A DNA stretch of 61,626 nucleotides from Lachnospiraceae bacterium (GTDB lineage: Bacteria > Bacillota > Clostridia > Lachnospirales > Lachnospiraceae). The position numbers and the translations under genes were made by a program. Under the pieces are notes generated by a model that saw only the letters and a list, made by a program, of their open reading frames with translations, did not search any database and was not told where the DNA came from. The stretch is taken from assembly GCA_017392525.1 (NCBI GenBank), contig JAFOVD010000028.1, positions 1 to 61,626 on the forward strand, read 5' to 3'. Positions 27,301 through 35,639 of the stretch are shown here, piece after piece. Position 1 is the stretch's first letter; each line of letters starts with the position of its first letter.

Positions 27301-30212
27301 GTATAGGAAACTGTGTAATCTGTTCCCTTTGTTAATTTCTTCGTTCCTGCACTATTCCAGATTACCGGTGTTGGAGTTTTCTTCTTACCATCGTAAACAG
27401 CTGTATAGGTAGTTGTTCTCTTCGCTCCGGTATCTCCGTAATTTGTTGTCTCCTTACCTCCCAATGTAACCTTTAGATCAACCAGTGTCTGTGCTGAAAT
27501 CGTAAACTTTGCAGCATATTCACCCGTCAGATTGCCCTTACCTGTGATTGTTGCTGTCGGTGCATTAGTATCTGTAGACTGAGCTACTTTTGTATTGTTG
27601 GCATAAGAAACTGTATAGTTATCCGTACTTATTGTCTGTCCATTATAGGAAATCACAAGATCGCTCAATGTGACTGCTGAACCCGTATATACATAACTAT
27701 TCGTATAAGTAATCGTAGCTTTGGAAATATCCAGTTTGTTCACTGTATATGTCGCGCTCAGTGTTCCTGAATAGTTTCCGGTACCGGTTACTGTAAGGGT
27801 TGCGGTACCTGCTTCCACATTATTTGTACACGCAGCTGTATAGTCTGTATTTTCCACTAAAGTTGTATCATTCGTCAACTTAGCAATAACTTCATATGTA
27901 GGTGTTACTGCTGCTCCACTATAGGAATACGCTGTGTCTGCATCTGTAATATTTACACTATCCGTAGATGATGAAAGTGGCCTTGATGTAATCGTAAATG
28001 TAATCTCATCTACCATTCCATCATAGATACCTGTACCAATAACCTTAACTGTTGCTGTTCCTGCATCTGTATTATTGGTGTATGACAGATAATATCCATC
28101 CGCTGTACTTCCTTCATCCCGCTTTGTAAGTTTCTTTGTTCCAAGCTGAACAGAAGAAATCACACCTGTATGTGCATTTCCATCAAACTCTTCTGAATAT
28201 GTGGATGTAGCCTTACCGGAAGTTGGTGTTACATAAGAATTATCTTTAAATGTTACCTTGGCATCATTCTCAAGATCTCCAATCACATTAAAGTTCATTG
28301 TATAAGTTCCGGTAAATCCACCAATACCGTTAATATTAATAGTTGCCTGTCCAATCGATACATTGTTCAGATAATCTACACTAAAATCTGTTCCGGCCAC
28401 CATGTCCTGATACTGGTTACCATCCCAAACCTGAGCAGTAATCGTTGGCTTCTTTTCTGTACCGTCATGTACATAGTTCTTCTGATTGTTTGCATCATAT
28501 GCATCTCCGTCGATATAGAGTGCCACATGACCAATAGTTCCTTCCGCCGTTGTAGCTGAATCACTAATATCATTTTCTACAATAGAAAACTCTACTGTAA
28601 TCGTTCCGGTATATTTACCCTGGCCTGTCAGGATTACTGTTCCTGTACCAGCATCGATGTTATCTCCATAAGTAATAACTACATCCGCAGAAGAAGCACC
28701 TGCAGTTCCCTTCACAGCTGTTGTAATAGATGTAACTGCTGTGTCCGTACCCTTGTAGTAGAAGTTAATATCATCTGCACTTGGCTTGATTGCAGCCTTT
28801 GTGTATGAGTAATAGGTTCCGGATGAAAGCTTTGCGGAATACATTGCACCGATATCAACCGGATCACTGCTTGATGGAGCTACCGTATAAGACAATGTCT
28901 GTGAACCGGTATATCCACCTATACCCGTTACTGTCAAACTATAAGTTATACCATTCGCATCAGAACCTGTCTGTGCTGCTGTAATTGTATAATCAACATC
29001 CTTTTCCAATGTCTTTGTTACGTTGGAATCATCCGGATCCGTATATACAATAGTTGCTGCTGACACTGATGAAGTAGATGTATCAATAGTTGCTGCTGAC
29101 ACTGCAACATTTCCAGTTATGCTAATAGATGCAATTGTGAAGGAAAGCGATTTTTCAAATCCGCTGTATGTCCCCTTACCTGTAATCTTGGCTGTTGCTG
29201 TACCCGGATTAACATTATCTGAATATGTAATCTCATAATCCGTGCCCTGACTCAACGTAGTTGAACCACATACCACCGTAATATTACTATCAGGCTTTAC
29301 TTCTCCGCCGGTAAACTGATAGTTGGTTGAAGACATAGACGCATCCAGCACATAGAATGTGAGACTGGATGTCTTTGTGCCAACAGTTGCAGTGACCGTC
29401 TCCGTTCCGGATGTGGAACCGGCTGTAACCATTTCAGCAGATGTATCTACTGAAAGTACGCTTCCGTCACCGGCAATCGAATATTCTACGTCTCTCTGAT
29501 ATGCCGGGGAAAGTGTCGCCTTAATATCTGTAGATTCACCAGTTGAAAGAACCGTCTTATCTGCTGAAAGAGTAACATCTGTATCGTCTACAGAAGCTGC
29601 AGATGTTGTCTTGACTCTTACATAGTTATCACTCTCATCCAATCCATCACCTGAAGTATCTAAAAGTCCAGTTACCGAACCGTCACTATTATATCCAAAT
29701 ACAGTCACTGATTCATTTCCTGTAAATGACAGATTAATGATAATAGAATAGTTTTCTCCGGAAGCAACATAATTCGTCTTATTCTGTGTGAAATCGACCG
29801 CTACTTCCTTACGGTTTGCTGAACCCGGCTGAATATCCACTGTTCCGCCAACAGTATCTGCCAGCACACCGCTTGTCGCAGAGCTTGAGGACGTACTCTC
29901 ATTATTGATATACAGGCTGGCTGTATAGGTCAATGTATCTGAATAATCTCCCTGTACTGTAAAATATGCGGTATCGATTGATTCAAATGCAGCTGCCGTT
30001 GAAGTTGCGGAAATACCGATTTTATTACCGGACTCTACATCCAGCATCTCTCCACTTAGTGTGGAGGTGTTATAATCCGCATATACACTCCAATCCGGTC
30101 CCCACATTGTGAAGATCATTGCAAATATCAAAATAAGAGACACGCATTGTTTCAATCGCTTGCCTCTATTTCTTTTCCATTTTGACTTTAAATCCATCTT
30201 GCTAATATTCAT
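21390..30212 (-). CDS. Giant secreted repeat protein (2940 residues) with Ig-like repeats and FN3 domains
   Basis: A signal peptide (basic start, CVSLILIFAMIFTMW, then YADY) leads into an N-terminal beta domain (about 45-200), a BIG2-like domain (about 205-300), then about 25 diverged repeats of 75-110 residues, and two fibronectin type III domains (about 2760-2940). Each repeat has a TGxxxxP strand, a G-T-D-Y-x-V-S-Y turn followed by NN, a GTAxVTITG strand and GNYTGT. Repeats of this kind build long rods on the surface of Firmicutes. There is no sorting signal, hydrophobic tail or SLH domain, so how it stays on the cell is not visible. It probably shares a transcript with the sortase gene 12 bases downstream. 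Binding target unknown. Confidence 0.9.
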   Translation of the reverse strand: MNISKMDLKSKWKRNRGKRLKQCVSLILIFAMIFTMWGPDWSVYADYNTSTLSGEMLDVESGNKIGISATSTAAAFESIDTAYFTVQGDYSDTLTYTASLYINNESTSSSSATSGVLADTVGGTVDIQPGSANRKEVAVDFTQNKTNYVASGENYSIIINLSFTGNESVTVFGYNSDGSVTGLLDTSGDGLDESDNYVRVKTTSAASVDDTDVTLSADKTVLSTGESTDIKATLSPAYQRDVEYSIAGDGSVLSVDTSAEMVTAGSTSGTETVTATVGTKTSSLTFYVLDASMSSTNYQFTGGEVKPDSNITVVCGSTTLSQGTDYEITYSDNVNPGTATAKITGKGTYSGFEKSLSFTIASISITGNVAVSAATIDTSTSSVSAATIVYTDPDDSNVTKTLEKDVDYTITAAQTGSDANGITYSLTVTGIGGYTGSQTLSYTVAPSSSDPVDIGAMYSAKLSSGTYYSYTKAAIKPSADDINFYYKGTDTAVTSITTAVKGTAGASSADVVITYGDNIDAGTGTVILTGQGKYTGTITVEFSIVENDISDSATTAEGTIGHVALYIDGDAYDANNQKNYVHDGTEKKPTITAQVWDGNQYQDMVAGTDFSVDYLNNVSIGQATININGIGGFTGTYTMNFNVIGDLENDAKVTFKDNSYVTPTSGKATSTYSEEFDGNAHTGVISSVQLGTKKLTKRDEGSTADGYYLSYTNNTDAGTATVKVIGTGIYDGMVDEITFTITSRPLSSSTDSVNITDADTAYSYSGAAVTPTYEVIAKLTNDTTLVENTDYTAACTNNVEAGTATLTVTGTGNYSGTLSATYTVNKLDISKATITYTNSYVYTGSAVTLSDLVISYNGQTISTDNYTVSYANNTKVAQSTDTNAPTATITGKGNLTGEYAAKFTISAQTLVDLKVTLGGKETTNYGDTGAKRTTTYTAVYDGKKKTPTPVIWNSAGTKKLTKGTDYTVSYTNNTNAAESTNEDGTLNANAPFVTITGKGNYAGTVVYVYFTISPKSISSSDISVTDDIQIDATDLTSDTATATVDGGKYIPTKNAMTVSDNGITVVNTGDEILTRGTDYTVVAGQGGTTAGTDNTAIVSGIGNYTGSIEVSYTIGQNIANATVSLLKPSDGSKFTATTSEGLYNVNYLGNVRPGVSITYQADGDLASYTEDSTTGKYVQNTDSDISLSFDSVKASLDGAGSYDAGSTVYMTATADATKLKYFGNVTVGYYIDTLSIADAEVSLSAYGLSTGYTQDSSDDKTFHITYNGKDNIPVVTSNIATCTFDVVSSLGSDLTSADYKISSSSSPVKNAGSYTITLTGKKSYTGTITLTLVVDKAVLGTDDVANYKSIPESALTDGTLQTQVSSAASDKRFVFTQPDKVIYTGKPVSFQLYVWDTAIADANDAQGTGYHLLKTGDDNLTWSTRSDDVSGTNPFTTVTEPGTKNTYLVAKADSNYTGYIPITVEVEQRVISSDTITLNPTKVSDQVYDGTAKTPLDSMNVIYTNPEDSSQRITLTQGTDYKVSYSANVNPGLVNVTISAVSGNAYYTGEYKTTFGIYGDLSTSYYTKSLTTTTTGSDGTATNLTYNLDQNGKIENFKSLITNKISVTDDKGNALTAGTDFTIIVEDSYGNTATSTDGTTVTYETSESGGVVGLRGGDAAVYISGVNDKYYTGTVQIGTITLTADLSQATVDLSKTVYYYTGNKITINPSVKLNGITLQQGRDYKIIYDSQYEDGVVDIGKHSITIEALDTSTSFTGQITKDNIFTVKYNLNDAEVTLSPTEFVYDGTDKGESSGKVSVTVSVAGTRLTPGDDYVLQYPDSDYTSAGQKTIVVASSDATPYSVGKKSATFNIGTINIESAIVTLDKTNDTYTYTGLGITPQVTVTLSTGTTLVEGTDFKIDQYINNVNVASKDSGLNTPTIVITGIGNYTGTIRKTFTITQADISNSDYVIASIDDNVDFAGIGNAVKPNYTFTNKATGKVLVEGEDYTVSEPSSPTTNFGAGTNAAYIEFTGAGTNYSGTIKHWYTINAIDLSTSATVVIDQSSTEYTGAAVDPVIRVTVPINGMKNEDGTVATYELQEGTDYTITRDSTMKNAGKYTIIITGTGTNFINTKSITFTITPRNLALTESTQISAEIKDEKKNNAWTGSAITMTGDDLSVRDTGLITPNPYDLVCGTDYEISGYTNNVDAGTASVTITGKGNYTGSRVLEFNIGESIEDAVVTLEGSNYTYDGTEKKPGIASVKLGDVTLTNEQYTVSYEDDTVHRTWDDATSTSDGMKTVTVTGNSKKGYYGTVTKQYEIQPKTLSSENIVIKFKDVEDPFSMTYTGSALEPEVQVYDYEISKTTPIEQYDYDVSYRNNVQTTREGNLAYVDIKLKNDYNNTDATGAYSKSFSISPQSISEDAGYTLAVVDDTDGLNDSRYHWTGSPITPEVVLKDASGNVIPQTQDGVTNYTVKYTGVSNDGSMLPINSGAAKATIEGANNFGGTMDVNYIIYSDLSVANSGSGETTIEIPEQFYLGIDGETLPTPTPTVVSGGNVLESGVNFETTYTYDGNIGHAHITAIADGTNNFYTNDYTCDFTMTGDASNLKVDGVQDVYIYDGQEHNPLKDDGVKVISPSGATYDFDYDSVVFERLKDDSTYETTDDFVNAGTIRATVPVTVGNQTVQVVTSYTIRPKTLRNGGISVKLISEDYYSGRNLTPYPSVFYDTDTEDDSNELIELKRGTDYTLSYSDNKYPGQAAVEISGIGNYSESTTRWFSIVPAEPASLSGTAVSSTSVQLSWRKDSRVDGYVIYSVDGTVLTQIGTTTNNTYAVTGLNSSTTYTFKVSSYVTVDGVTSYSVPKAVQATTTIATPSGNGTSSTSKQAVITLGGNAGESIKIYRSASRNGTYTQIATVPAEKGTYVDSGLTSGKTYYYKLQAYRQIDGSWYGSTMSAPFSVTVK

Positions 30213-30369
30213 GCAAAATGCCCCTTTCCGTAAACAAATCCCTGCGTTACGTTATTTGAAATCATCCAAGTTTTCCCTCTCTAAAATCCGTTTTCCAAGT
30301 AAAAATGGGCATAACTTGAGCATAGATATATATTTCTTGTTATTTATTTCGGCCAATGCTCCGAAAATC

Positions 30370-30399
30370 TTTATACTATTTTAGCAGATTTTTTCACAA
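30370..30399 (-). promoter_or_regulatory. Possible promoter of the giant protein gene
   Basis: On the minus strand TTGTGA (30399-30394), 18 bases, TATAAA (30375-30370), leaving a leader of ~150 bases. The leader (30213-30365) has several short complementary segments, e.g. GAGCAT with ATGCTC, but no riboswitch I recognise. The rest of this 327-base gap is the terminator at 30466-30504 and AT-rich sequence. Confidence 0.5.
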
Positions 30400-30465
30400 T
30401 TTTATCACAGTTGATACATGTTTTAATAAAATATTAATGATATAGGTCTACCTAGGCTTTTTACG

Positions 30466-30504
30466 CAAAAAAACAAGGAGATGATTATATCTATCATCTC
30501 CCTG
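30466..30504 (-). terminator. Rho-independent terminator after the ABC exporter genes
   Basis: On the minus strand CAGGGAGATGAT pairs with ATCATCTCCTTG (loop of seven), followed by seven T. Confidence 0.92.
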
Positions 30505-30539
30505 TTATAATTAGCATTTTTTAGTTGTTCTATCTTGCT

Positions 30540-32441
30540 CTATGCATTCACAATTTTTCCTGTATAAAGCTGGTAGTACTTGCCACCCTCTTTGATAAGT
30601 TCTTCATGATTACCACGTTCAATAATACGTCCCTGATCCAATACCATGATACAGTCTGCATTTCTAATCGTTGACAATCTATGAGCAATAACAAATGTTG
30701 TTCTACCACTCATAAGTTTATCCATACCGTCCTGAACAATCTTTTCTGTTCTGGTATCAATAGAACTTGTAGCCTCATCCAGAATTAATACCGGAGGATC
30801 TGCAATGGCAGCTCTCGCAATTGCAAGAAGCTGTCTCTGTCCCTGTGAAAGGTTCGCACCATCACCAGTCAGGACTGTATCATATCCCTGCGGCAAATGT
30901 CGAATGAACACATCTGCATTGGCAAGCTTTGCAGCAGCCACGACTTCTTCATGTGTTGCATTGAGCTTACCATATTTGATATTTTCTTCTACCGTTCCCG
31001 TAAAAAGATGTGTATCCTGAAGAACAATACCCAAGGAACGACGTAAATCCGCTTTCTTAATCTTATTAATGTTGATTCCATCATATCGGATACGTCCATC
31101 CTCAACATCATAGAATCTATTGATTAGATTGGTGATTGTCGTCTTACCTGCACCGGTTGCACCAACAAAAGCAATCTTCTGCCCCGGTTCCGCATACATT
31201 TCTATATTATGAAGCACAACTTTATCCGGGTTGTATCCAAAATCAACATCCGCAAACTGAACATTTCCTTCCAACTTCTGATATGTTGTGGTGCCATCAG
31301 CCTGGTGGAAATGTTTCCATGCCCAAGTTCCTGTGTGCTCCTCAACTTCAATGAGCTGACCGTTTTCTTCCTTCGCATTTACAAGAGTAACATATCCATC
31401 ATCTGTTTCCGGATCCTCGTCAATCAAGGCAAAGATTCGCTTCGCACCGGCCATAGCCATAACAACGAAATTCAACTGCTGTGACACCTGATTGATTGGC
31501 ATATTAAATGACTTATTAAATGTAAGGAAACTTGCAAGTCCACCAATTGTGAACCCGCCAAATCCTGTCAGTGCCAACACACCACCTACAACTGCCGATA
31601 ATACGTAACTGATGTTACCAATCTGAGCATTGACAGGCATCAAAACATTGGCAAATTTATTGGCATTATAAGCACTATCATAGAGTTTGTCATTCAGTTC
31701 TTCGAACTTCTGAACACTTTCCTCTTCATGATTGAACACTTTGACAACCTTCTGGCCATTCATCATTTCCTCAATATTACCATTTACCGTTCCCAAATCA
31801 TTCTGCTGTTTTACGAAATACCTACCGGACTGAGCAGCCAGCTTACTTGTAATAAACAACATCACGCCAACCATGGCAAGAGTCAGGATTGTCAATGGAA
31901 TATTCAGCATAATCATTGAGATTAACACTGCAACAATTGTGAAAGTACTGTTAATCATCTGAGGAATACTCTGTGAAATCATCTGTCTCAGCGCATCGAT
32001 ATCATTGGTATAAACTGACATGATATCTCCATGTGCATGTGTATCAAAGTATCGAATCGGAAGACTTTCCATATGTTCAAACAACTGATTTCTAAGCTTC
32101 ATAAGCATTCCCTGAGTAGCATAGGCCATAATTAAGGCCTGTACAAATGCCGCAACTATACCGATTGCATAGAAACACGCAACTCTGGTGATTGCTGCAA
32201 GAAGGGGACCGAAATCTGTGCTTCCGCTATCCAACATCGGCTGGATATAGTTATTAATAAGCGGCTGAAGGAACATGGTTCCCTGAACATTTGCAAGAAC
32301 GCTGATAATAATACATACCAGCATACCGCTAAAATGAAGTGGATAGGTTTTGAAGAGTAATTTAAACAGACGTTTCATCGTCTCTTTACTTTCCCGGATG
32401 TCTTCTTTTGTCATCCTTTTTCCCGTCTTTGGTCTAGGCAT
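30540..32441 (-). CDS. ABC exporter half-transporter (second subunit)
   Basis: The 633-residue protein has a six-helix exporter domain (about 35-345) and an ATPase domain with Walker A GATGAGKTT, signature LSQGQRQ, Walker B VLILDEATSSID and a late H in IAHRLSTIR. A ~30-residue insertion (KEENGQ...HTGTWAWKHFHQADG) sits just before the ATPase, as in many clostridial homologues. Its start overlaps the stop of the partner gene as TAATG, so they are coupled and probably form a heterodimeric exporter of drugs or peptides. The MarR gene upstream suggests an inducible multidrug function; the substrate is not known. Confidence 0.93.
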   Translation of the reverse strand: MPRPKTGKRMTKEDIRESKETMKRLFKLLFKTYPLHFSGMLVCIIISVLANVQGTMFLQPLINNYIQPMLDSGSTDFGPLLAAITRVACFYAIGIVAAFVQALIMAYATQGMLMKLRNQLFEHMESLPIRYFDTHAHGDIMSVYTNDIDALRQMISQSIPQMINSTFTIVAVLISMIMLNIPLTILTLAMVGVMLFITSKLAAQSGRYFVKQQNDLGTVNGNIEEMMNGQKVVKVFNHEEESVQKFEELNDKLYDSAYNANKFANVLMPVNAQIGNISYVLSAVVGGVLALTGFGGFTIGGLASFLTFNKSFNMPINQVSQQLNFVVMAMAGAKRIFALIDEDPETDDGYVTLVNAKEENGQLIEVEEHTGTWAWKHFHQADGTTTYQKLEGNVQFADVDFGYNPDKVVLHNIEMYAEPGQKIAFVGATGAGKTTITNLINRFYDVEDGRIRYDGININKIKKADLRRSLGIVLQDTHLFTGTVEENIKYGKLNATHEEVVAAAKLANADVFIRHLPQGYDTVLTGDGANLSQGQRQLLAIARAAIADPPVLILDEATSSIDTRTEKIVQDGMDKLMSGRTTFVIAHRLSTIRNADCIMVLDQGRIIERGNHEELIKEGGKYYQLYTGKIVNA

Positions 32442-34201
32442 TATTCTTCATCTCCTTTCTCATCAAAGTCACCATTGCCACCGCCGGTCTGAGATTCATA
32501 TACATCTCTGTAAATCTCATTATTTTCCAGCAGTTCTTCATGGGTTCCAAATCCGTTGATTCGTCCATCATCTAAAACCAGAATTCGATCTGCATCCTGA
32601 ATAGAAGAGATTCTCTGTGCGATTATAAGCTTTGTTGTTCCCGGAATTTCTTCTCTGAAGGCCTTACGAATCTTCGCATCTGTTGCTGTATCAACTGCAG
32701 AGGTACTGTCATCAAGAATCAGAATCTTAGGCTTCTTAAGAAGTGCACGTGCGATGCAAAGTCTTTGACGCTGTCCTCCGGACACATTGGTTCCGCCCTG
32801 TTCAATATATGTATTATATCCATCAGGGAAACGCTCAATAAATTCGTCCGCACACGCAAGTTTTGCAGCATACTGAACCTCTTCATCTGTCGCTGTTTTA
32901 TCACCCCAACGGAGGTTTTCATAGATTGTTCCAGAGAAAAGTACATTCTTCTGCAAAACAACCGACACCTTATCTCGAAGCGTCTTCACATCATAGTCTC
33001 TAACATCCACACCACCGACCATGATGCTTCCCTTAGAAACGTCGTATAATCTTGATATCAGATTTACCAGTGATGTCTTGGAAGAACCGGTTCCACCAAG
33101 AATACCGATGGTCTCTCCTGATTTAATATGAAGATCAATATCATTTAATACATAACTGTCTTCATCCGTTGCTTCTCCATACGCAAAGCTCATATGGTTA
33201 AAGTCAATGGAACCATCCTTCACTTCCATTACAGGGTTCTCTGGATTTGTAATACTAGGATCCTCTGAAAGTACCTCTGTAATTCTCTGCATACTTGCGA
33301 TTGACATGGTGACCATAATAAATACCATGGCAAGCATCATCAAACTCATAAGGATATTCATACAATATGTAAGCATTGACATAAGTTCACCGGTCTTAAG
33401 ATCGCCGTAAATAATCTCTCTGGCGCCATTCCAGCTGATTAACAGGATACACACATATACTGTACCCATCATAATCGGCATGACAGCTGCCATAATTCGC
33501 TCGATTCGAATAAACATCTGATAGATATTCTTAGAAGCGAATTTGAACTTCTCTTTTTCATTTTCTTCTCTTACATATGCCTTAACAACACGTACATTCG
33601 TAACATTTTCCTGTACAGATTCATTTAAAGCATCATATTTCTTAAACACCTGATCAAACATCTTCCGGGCAATTGGAAGCAGAATCAAGATGAATGCAAA
33701 GAGGAACAGTACAGCAACAAGGTAAATCAATGACAGCTTTGGACTAATAATAGCTGACATTGTCATAGCTACAACCAAACTGGCCGGTGCTCTTGTTCCC
33801 ATTCTAAGAAGCATCTGAAATGCATTCTGCACATTTGTTACATCCGTCGTCAGTCTTGTAATCAAACTGGAGGATGAAAACTTATCAATATTGGAAAATG
33901 AGTACGTCTGAATCTTCTTAAACTGCGCATCACGAAGATTTCTCGCAAGTCCGGCAGATGCCATTGCACCATACTTTCCACCCATAATTCCGGCAAACAG
34001 ACCTACGCCTGCTGCAACCACCATGAACGCTCCCTCTCTTATGATAAAATTCATATCTCCCGCATAGACGCCATCATCTACAATGCGTCCCATCATACGC
34101 GGAATAATCATCTCCATTGCCACTTCCAGCAACATAAAGAGCGGTGTAAGGATGGCAGCAGTTTTATACTGTTTTACCTGTCCTAAAATTGTCTTTATCA
34201 T
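32441..34201 (-). CDS. ABC exporter half-transporter (first subunit)
   Basis: The 586-residue partner has a six-helix exporter domain (about 1-320) and an ATPase with Walker A GGTGSSKTS, signature VSGGQRQRL and Walker B ILILDDSTSAVD. Here the residue after Walker B is D where the partner has the catalytic E; such degenerate sites are typical of heterodimeric exporters, so one ATP site is likely inactive. I place the start at the ATG at 34201, which overlaps the MarR stop as ATGA and follows AGGAGAGGAG; a start at 34246 would run far into marR. Gene order marR, exporter 1, exporter 2 points to one operon. Confidence 0.93.
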   Translation of the reverse strand: MIKTILGQVKQYKTAAILTPLFMLLEVAMEMIIPRMMGRIVDDGVYAGDMNFIIREGAFMVVAAGVGLFAGIMGGKYGAMASAGLARNLRDAQFKKIQTYSFSNIDKFSSSSLITRLTTDVTNVQNAFQMLLRMGTRAPASLVVAMTMSAIISPKLSLIYLVAVLFLFAFILILLPIARKMFDQVFKKYDALNESVQENVTNVRVVKAYVREENEKEKFKFASKNIYQMFIRIERIMAAVMPIMMGTVYVCILLISWNGAREIIYGDLKTGELMSMLTYCMNILMSLMMLAMVFIMVTMSIASMQRITEVLSEDPSITNPENPVMEVKDGSIDFNHMSFAYGEATDEDSYVLNDIDLHIKSGETIGILGGTGSSKTSLVNLISRLYDVSKGSIMVGGVDVRDYDVKTLRDKVSVVLQKNVLFSGTIYENLRWGDKTATDEEVQYAAKLACADEFIERFPDGYNTYIEQGGTNVSGGQRQRLCIARALLKKPKILILDDSTSAVDTATDAKIRKAFREEIPGTTKLIIAQRISSIQDADRILVLDDGRINGFGTHEELLENNEIYRDVYESQTGGGNGDFDEKGDEE

Positions 34202-34704
34202 AGATTCTCCTCTCCTGGATGACTTTCGTCGCCCAAGTTTATACATATTTTTCGGAGGGTTCGGAAAAATGCTTCCTTTTCCTCCTCGGAAATATTAACT
34301 GTCGCTCTTTCTTCGACTACTCGGATATTGTCCACGGAGTCAGAACAGAATTTCTCACCGGATTCTGTCAGCACAATTTTTTTTAATCGCGCATCATGAT
34401 TTACCGGGACGCGCTTTATATATCCGGCCTTTTCGAATCCCTGCAGAATCCCGGTCATAGTCGATCTGGACATATGCATCTTCTTCTCCAAGTCCTTCTG
34501 ATACACTTCGTCACCCGCATGTTTAATTGCGCCCATAATCCATCCGTGATTGGCTTCAAAACGGTCCTTACCGGATTCCATCTCTTTCTCAATCACTCTC
34601 TGAACAAGCATCCTACGAGTGTATTCAAGCGCAAAACCGATTCGTTCCCTAAATTTACGATCATCAATATCACCAGTTTTAACGTTGCACATTTTTTCCT
34701 CCAT
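34198..34704 (-). CDS. MarR family transcriptional regulator
   Basis: The protein has a MarR winged helix: VYQKDLEKKMHMSRSTMTGILQGFEKAGYIKRVPVNHDARLKKIVLTESG, with the family's recognition helix and wing. I chose the ATG at 34704 (168 residues) with AGAGG eight bases upstream, over a GTG at 34734. It is the first gene of the exporter operon, and an inverted repeat right at its predicted start of transcription (34750-34780) is a likely binding site. MarR proteins usually let go of DNA when they bind a small aromatic or drug molecule; the ligand is unknown. Confidence 0.92.
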   Translation of the reverse strand: MEEKMCNVKTGDIDDRKFRERIGFALEYTRRMLVQRVIEKEMESGKDRFEANHGWIMGAIKHAGDEVYQKDLEKKMHMSRSTMTGILQGFEKAGYIKRVPVNHDARLKKIVLTESGEKFCSDSVDNIRVVEERATVNISEEEKEAFFRTLRKICINLGDESHPGEENL

Positions 34705-34749
34705 AGAAATAACCTCTTTGCGTATATAAAACACAAATTTGACTCAATT

Positions 34750-34780
34750 AGTTCGTGTCCGAACTGTTCGAGTTGGAACT
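34750..34780 (-). promoter_or_regulatory. Putative MarR operator
   Basis: AGTTCG-TGTC-CGAACT (34750-34765) is a perfect 6-bp inverted repeat, and GTTC-GAGTTG-GAAC (34766-34779) repeats the same half sites at once. They overlap the expected transcription start of the marR-exporter operon, so binding would give autoregulation. Confidence 0.65.
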
Positions 34781-34786
34781 TTTACT

Positions 34787-34814
34787 ATTATACTCTCCTA
34801 CAATTAATCTTCAA
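34787..34814 (-). promoter_or_regulatory. Sigma-A promoter of the marR-exporter operon
   Basis: On the minus strand TTGAAG (34814-34809), 16 bases, perfect TATAAT (34792-34787). Confidence 0.75.
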
Positions 34815-34929
34815 GACTTTTTTTCATAATTAATTTTTATTTTATTTTTTGTACATTATCGATACACAAGTGCTCTAAGTGCCCTTATATTGCGTGTTTG
34901 AAGCGATTATGGCATATATTCGACAATCG

Positions 34930-34958
34930 TTGCATAAATTACATAAAATCTATATAAT
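34930..34958 (+). promoter_or_regulatory. Sigma-A promoter of the tetR gene
   Basis: TTGCAT (34930-34935), 17 bases, perfect TATAAT (34953-34958). Between this and the marR promoter (34815-34929) the sequence is AT-rich with no further signal. Confidence 0.75.
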
Positions 34959-35028
34959 GTACTTTGCTCATGATGTTTAGGTGGAGCGACATCTGAGCGA
35001 AAATTCATTTAAAAAGGGTAAATATCAT

Positions 35029-35586
35029 ATGAAACACACAAGTAAAGATTTGCGAGTACGTCGCACCCTTCGTTCAATTCGTAGGGCATTTTATCAATTA
35101 ATTATGGAAAAGAGCTTTTCTGACATTTCCATTACTGAGTTGACTGAATTAGCTGAAGTTAACCGTAAGACATTCTATCTTCATTACACATCTTTGGATG
35201 ATTTAATCCAGGAAATCGAAGATGAAATCGTTGATGAAATCATGGAAATCATCAATGCTGACGCTGAAAACTTAGATGTAACAGGTTGTATCTCTAAGTT
35301 CTATCACTACATGGAAGATGGCGATGAAATCCGTCGTAAGCTCATGATTGACCCAGAATATCGTAGTTTCTACGAAGACATTACAAATAAAGTATTAAGT
35401 ACAGAAGCTTTCCAGCATTTCTATGAAATCACAGATCACCCATATATTGTTCGTGCATTCTGCGTTTCTATCACTTCTATCTATAGAAGCTGGATTAACA
35501 ACAACCGTGAATTCCCATTGGATGAACTGGTTGCATATGCAAGCAAGCTTTTAGTAAACGGTTATAGTTCTGTAAAAAATGTTTAA
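35029..35586 (+). CDS. TetR/AcrR family transcriptional regulator
   Basis: The N-terminal helix-turn-helix is clear: RVRRTLRSIRRAFYQLIMEKSFSDISITELTELAEVNRKTFYLHYTSLDDLI. The C-terminal ~130 residues, for ligand binding and dimerisation, are not assignable. I place the start at the ATG at 35029 (185 residues); an upstream GTG at 34981 has no ribosome site and adds residues outside the family. It is transcribed away from marR and could act on the exporter or on a distant target. Codon choice is noticeably more biased than in its neighbours, which suggests good expression. Confidence 0.92.
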   Translation: MKHTSKDLRVRRTLRSIRRAFYQLIMEKSFSDISITELTELAEVNRKTFYLHYTSLDDLIQEIEDEIVDEIMEIINADAENLDVTGCISKFYHYMEDGDEIRRKLMIDPEYRSFYEDITNKVLSTEAFQHFYEITDHPYIVRAFCVSITSIYRSWINNNREFPLDELVAYASKLLVNGYSSVKNV

Positions 35587-35600
35587 GAATTTATAAACCA

Positions 35601-35638
35601 AAAGAGCTCGTATCCATTATGGATACGAGCTCTTTTTT
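35601..35638. terminator. Terminator after tetR, possibly bidirectional
   Basis: AAAGAGCTCGTATCC and GGATACGAGCTCTTT pair around ATTAT, with T6 following on the plus strand and an A-rich flank that gives Ts on the minus strand for the tRNA transcript. Confidence 0.93.
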
Positions 35639-35639
35639 A

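Noticed and set aside
21390-30212. Recurring short DNA motifs every 200-330 bases, suggestive of a repeat array.
   Set aside because: They are in frame and encode the diverged protein repeats of one gene. Spacing and sequence vary, so it is not a CRISPR or a DNA satellite.
30213-30365. Possible riboswitch in the giant gene leader.
   Set aside because: Only short, scattered complementary segments; no conserved block of c-di-GMP or other known riboswitches.
21100-30400. Open frames of 60-100 codons on the plus strand under the sortase and giant genes.
   Set aside because: They lack ribosome sites and family matches and follow the codon bias of the opposite strand.
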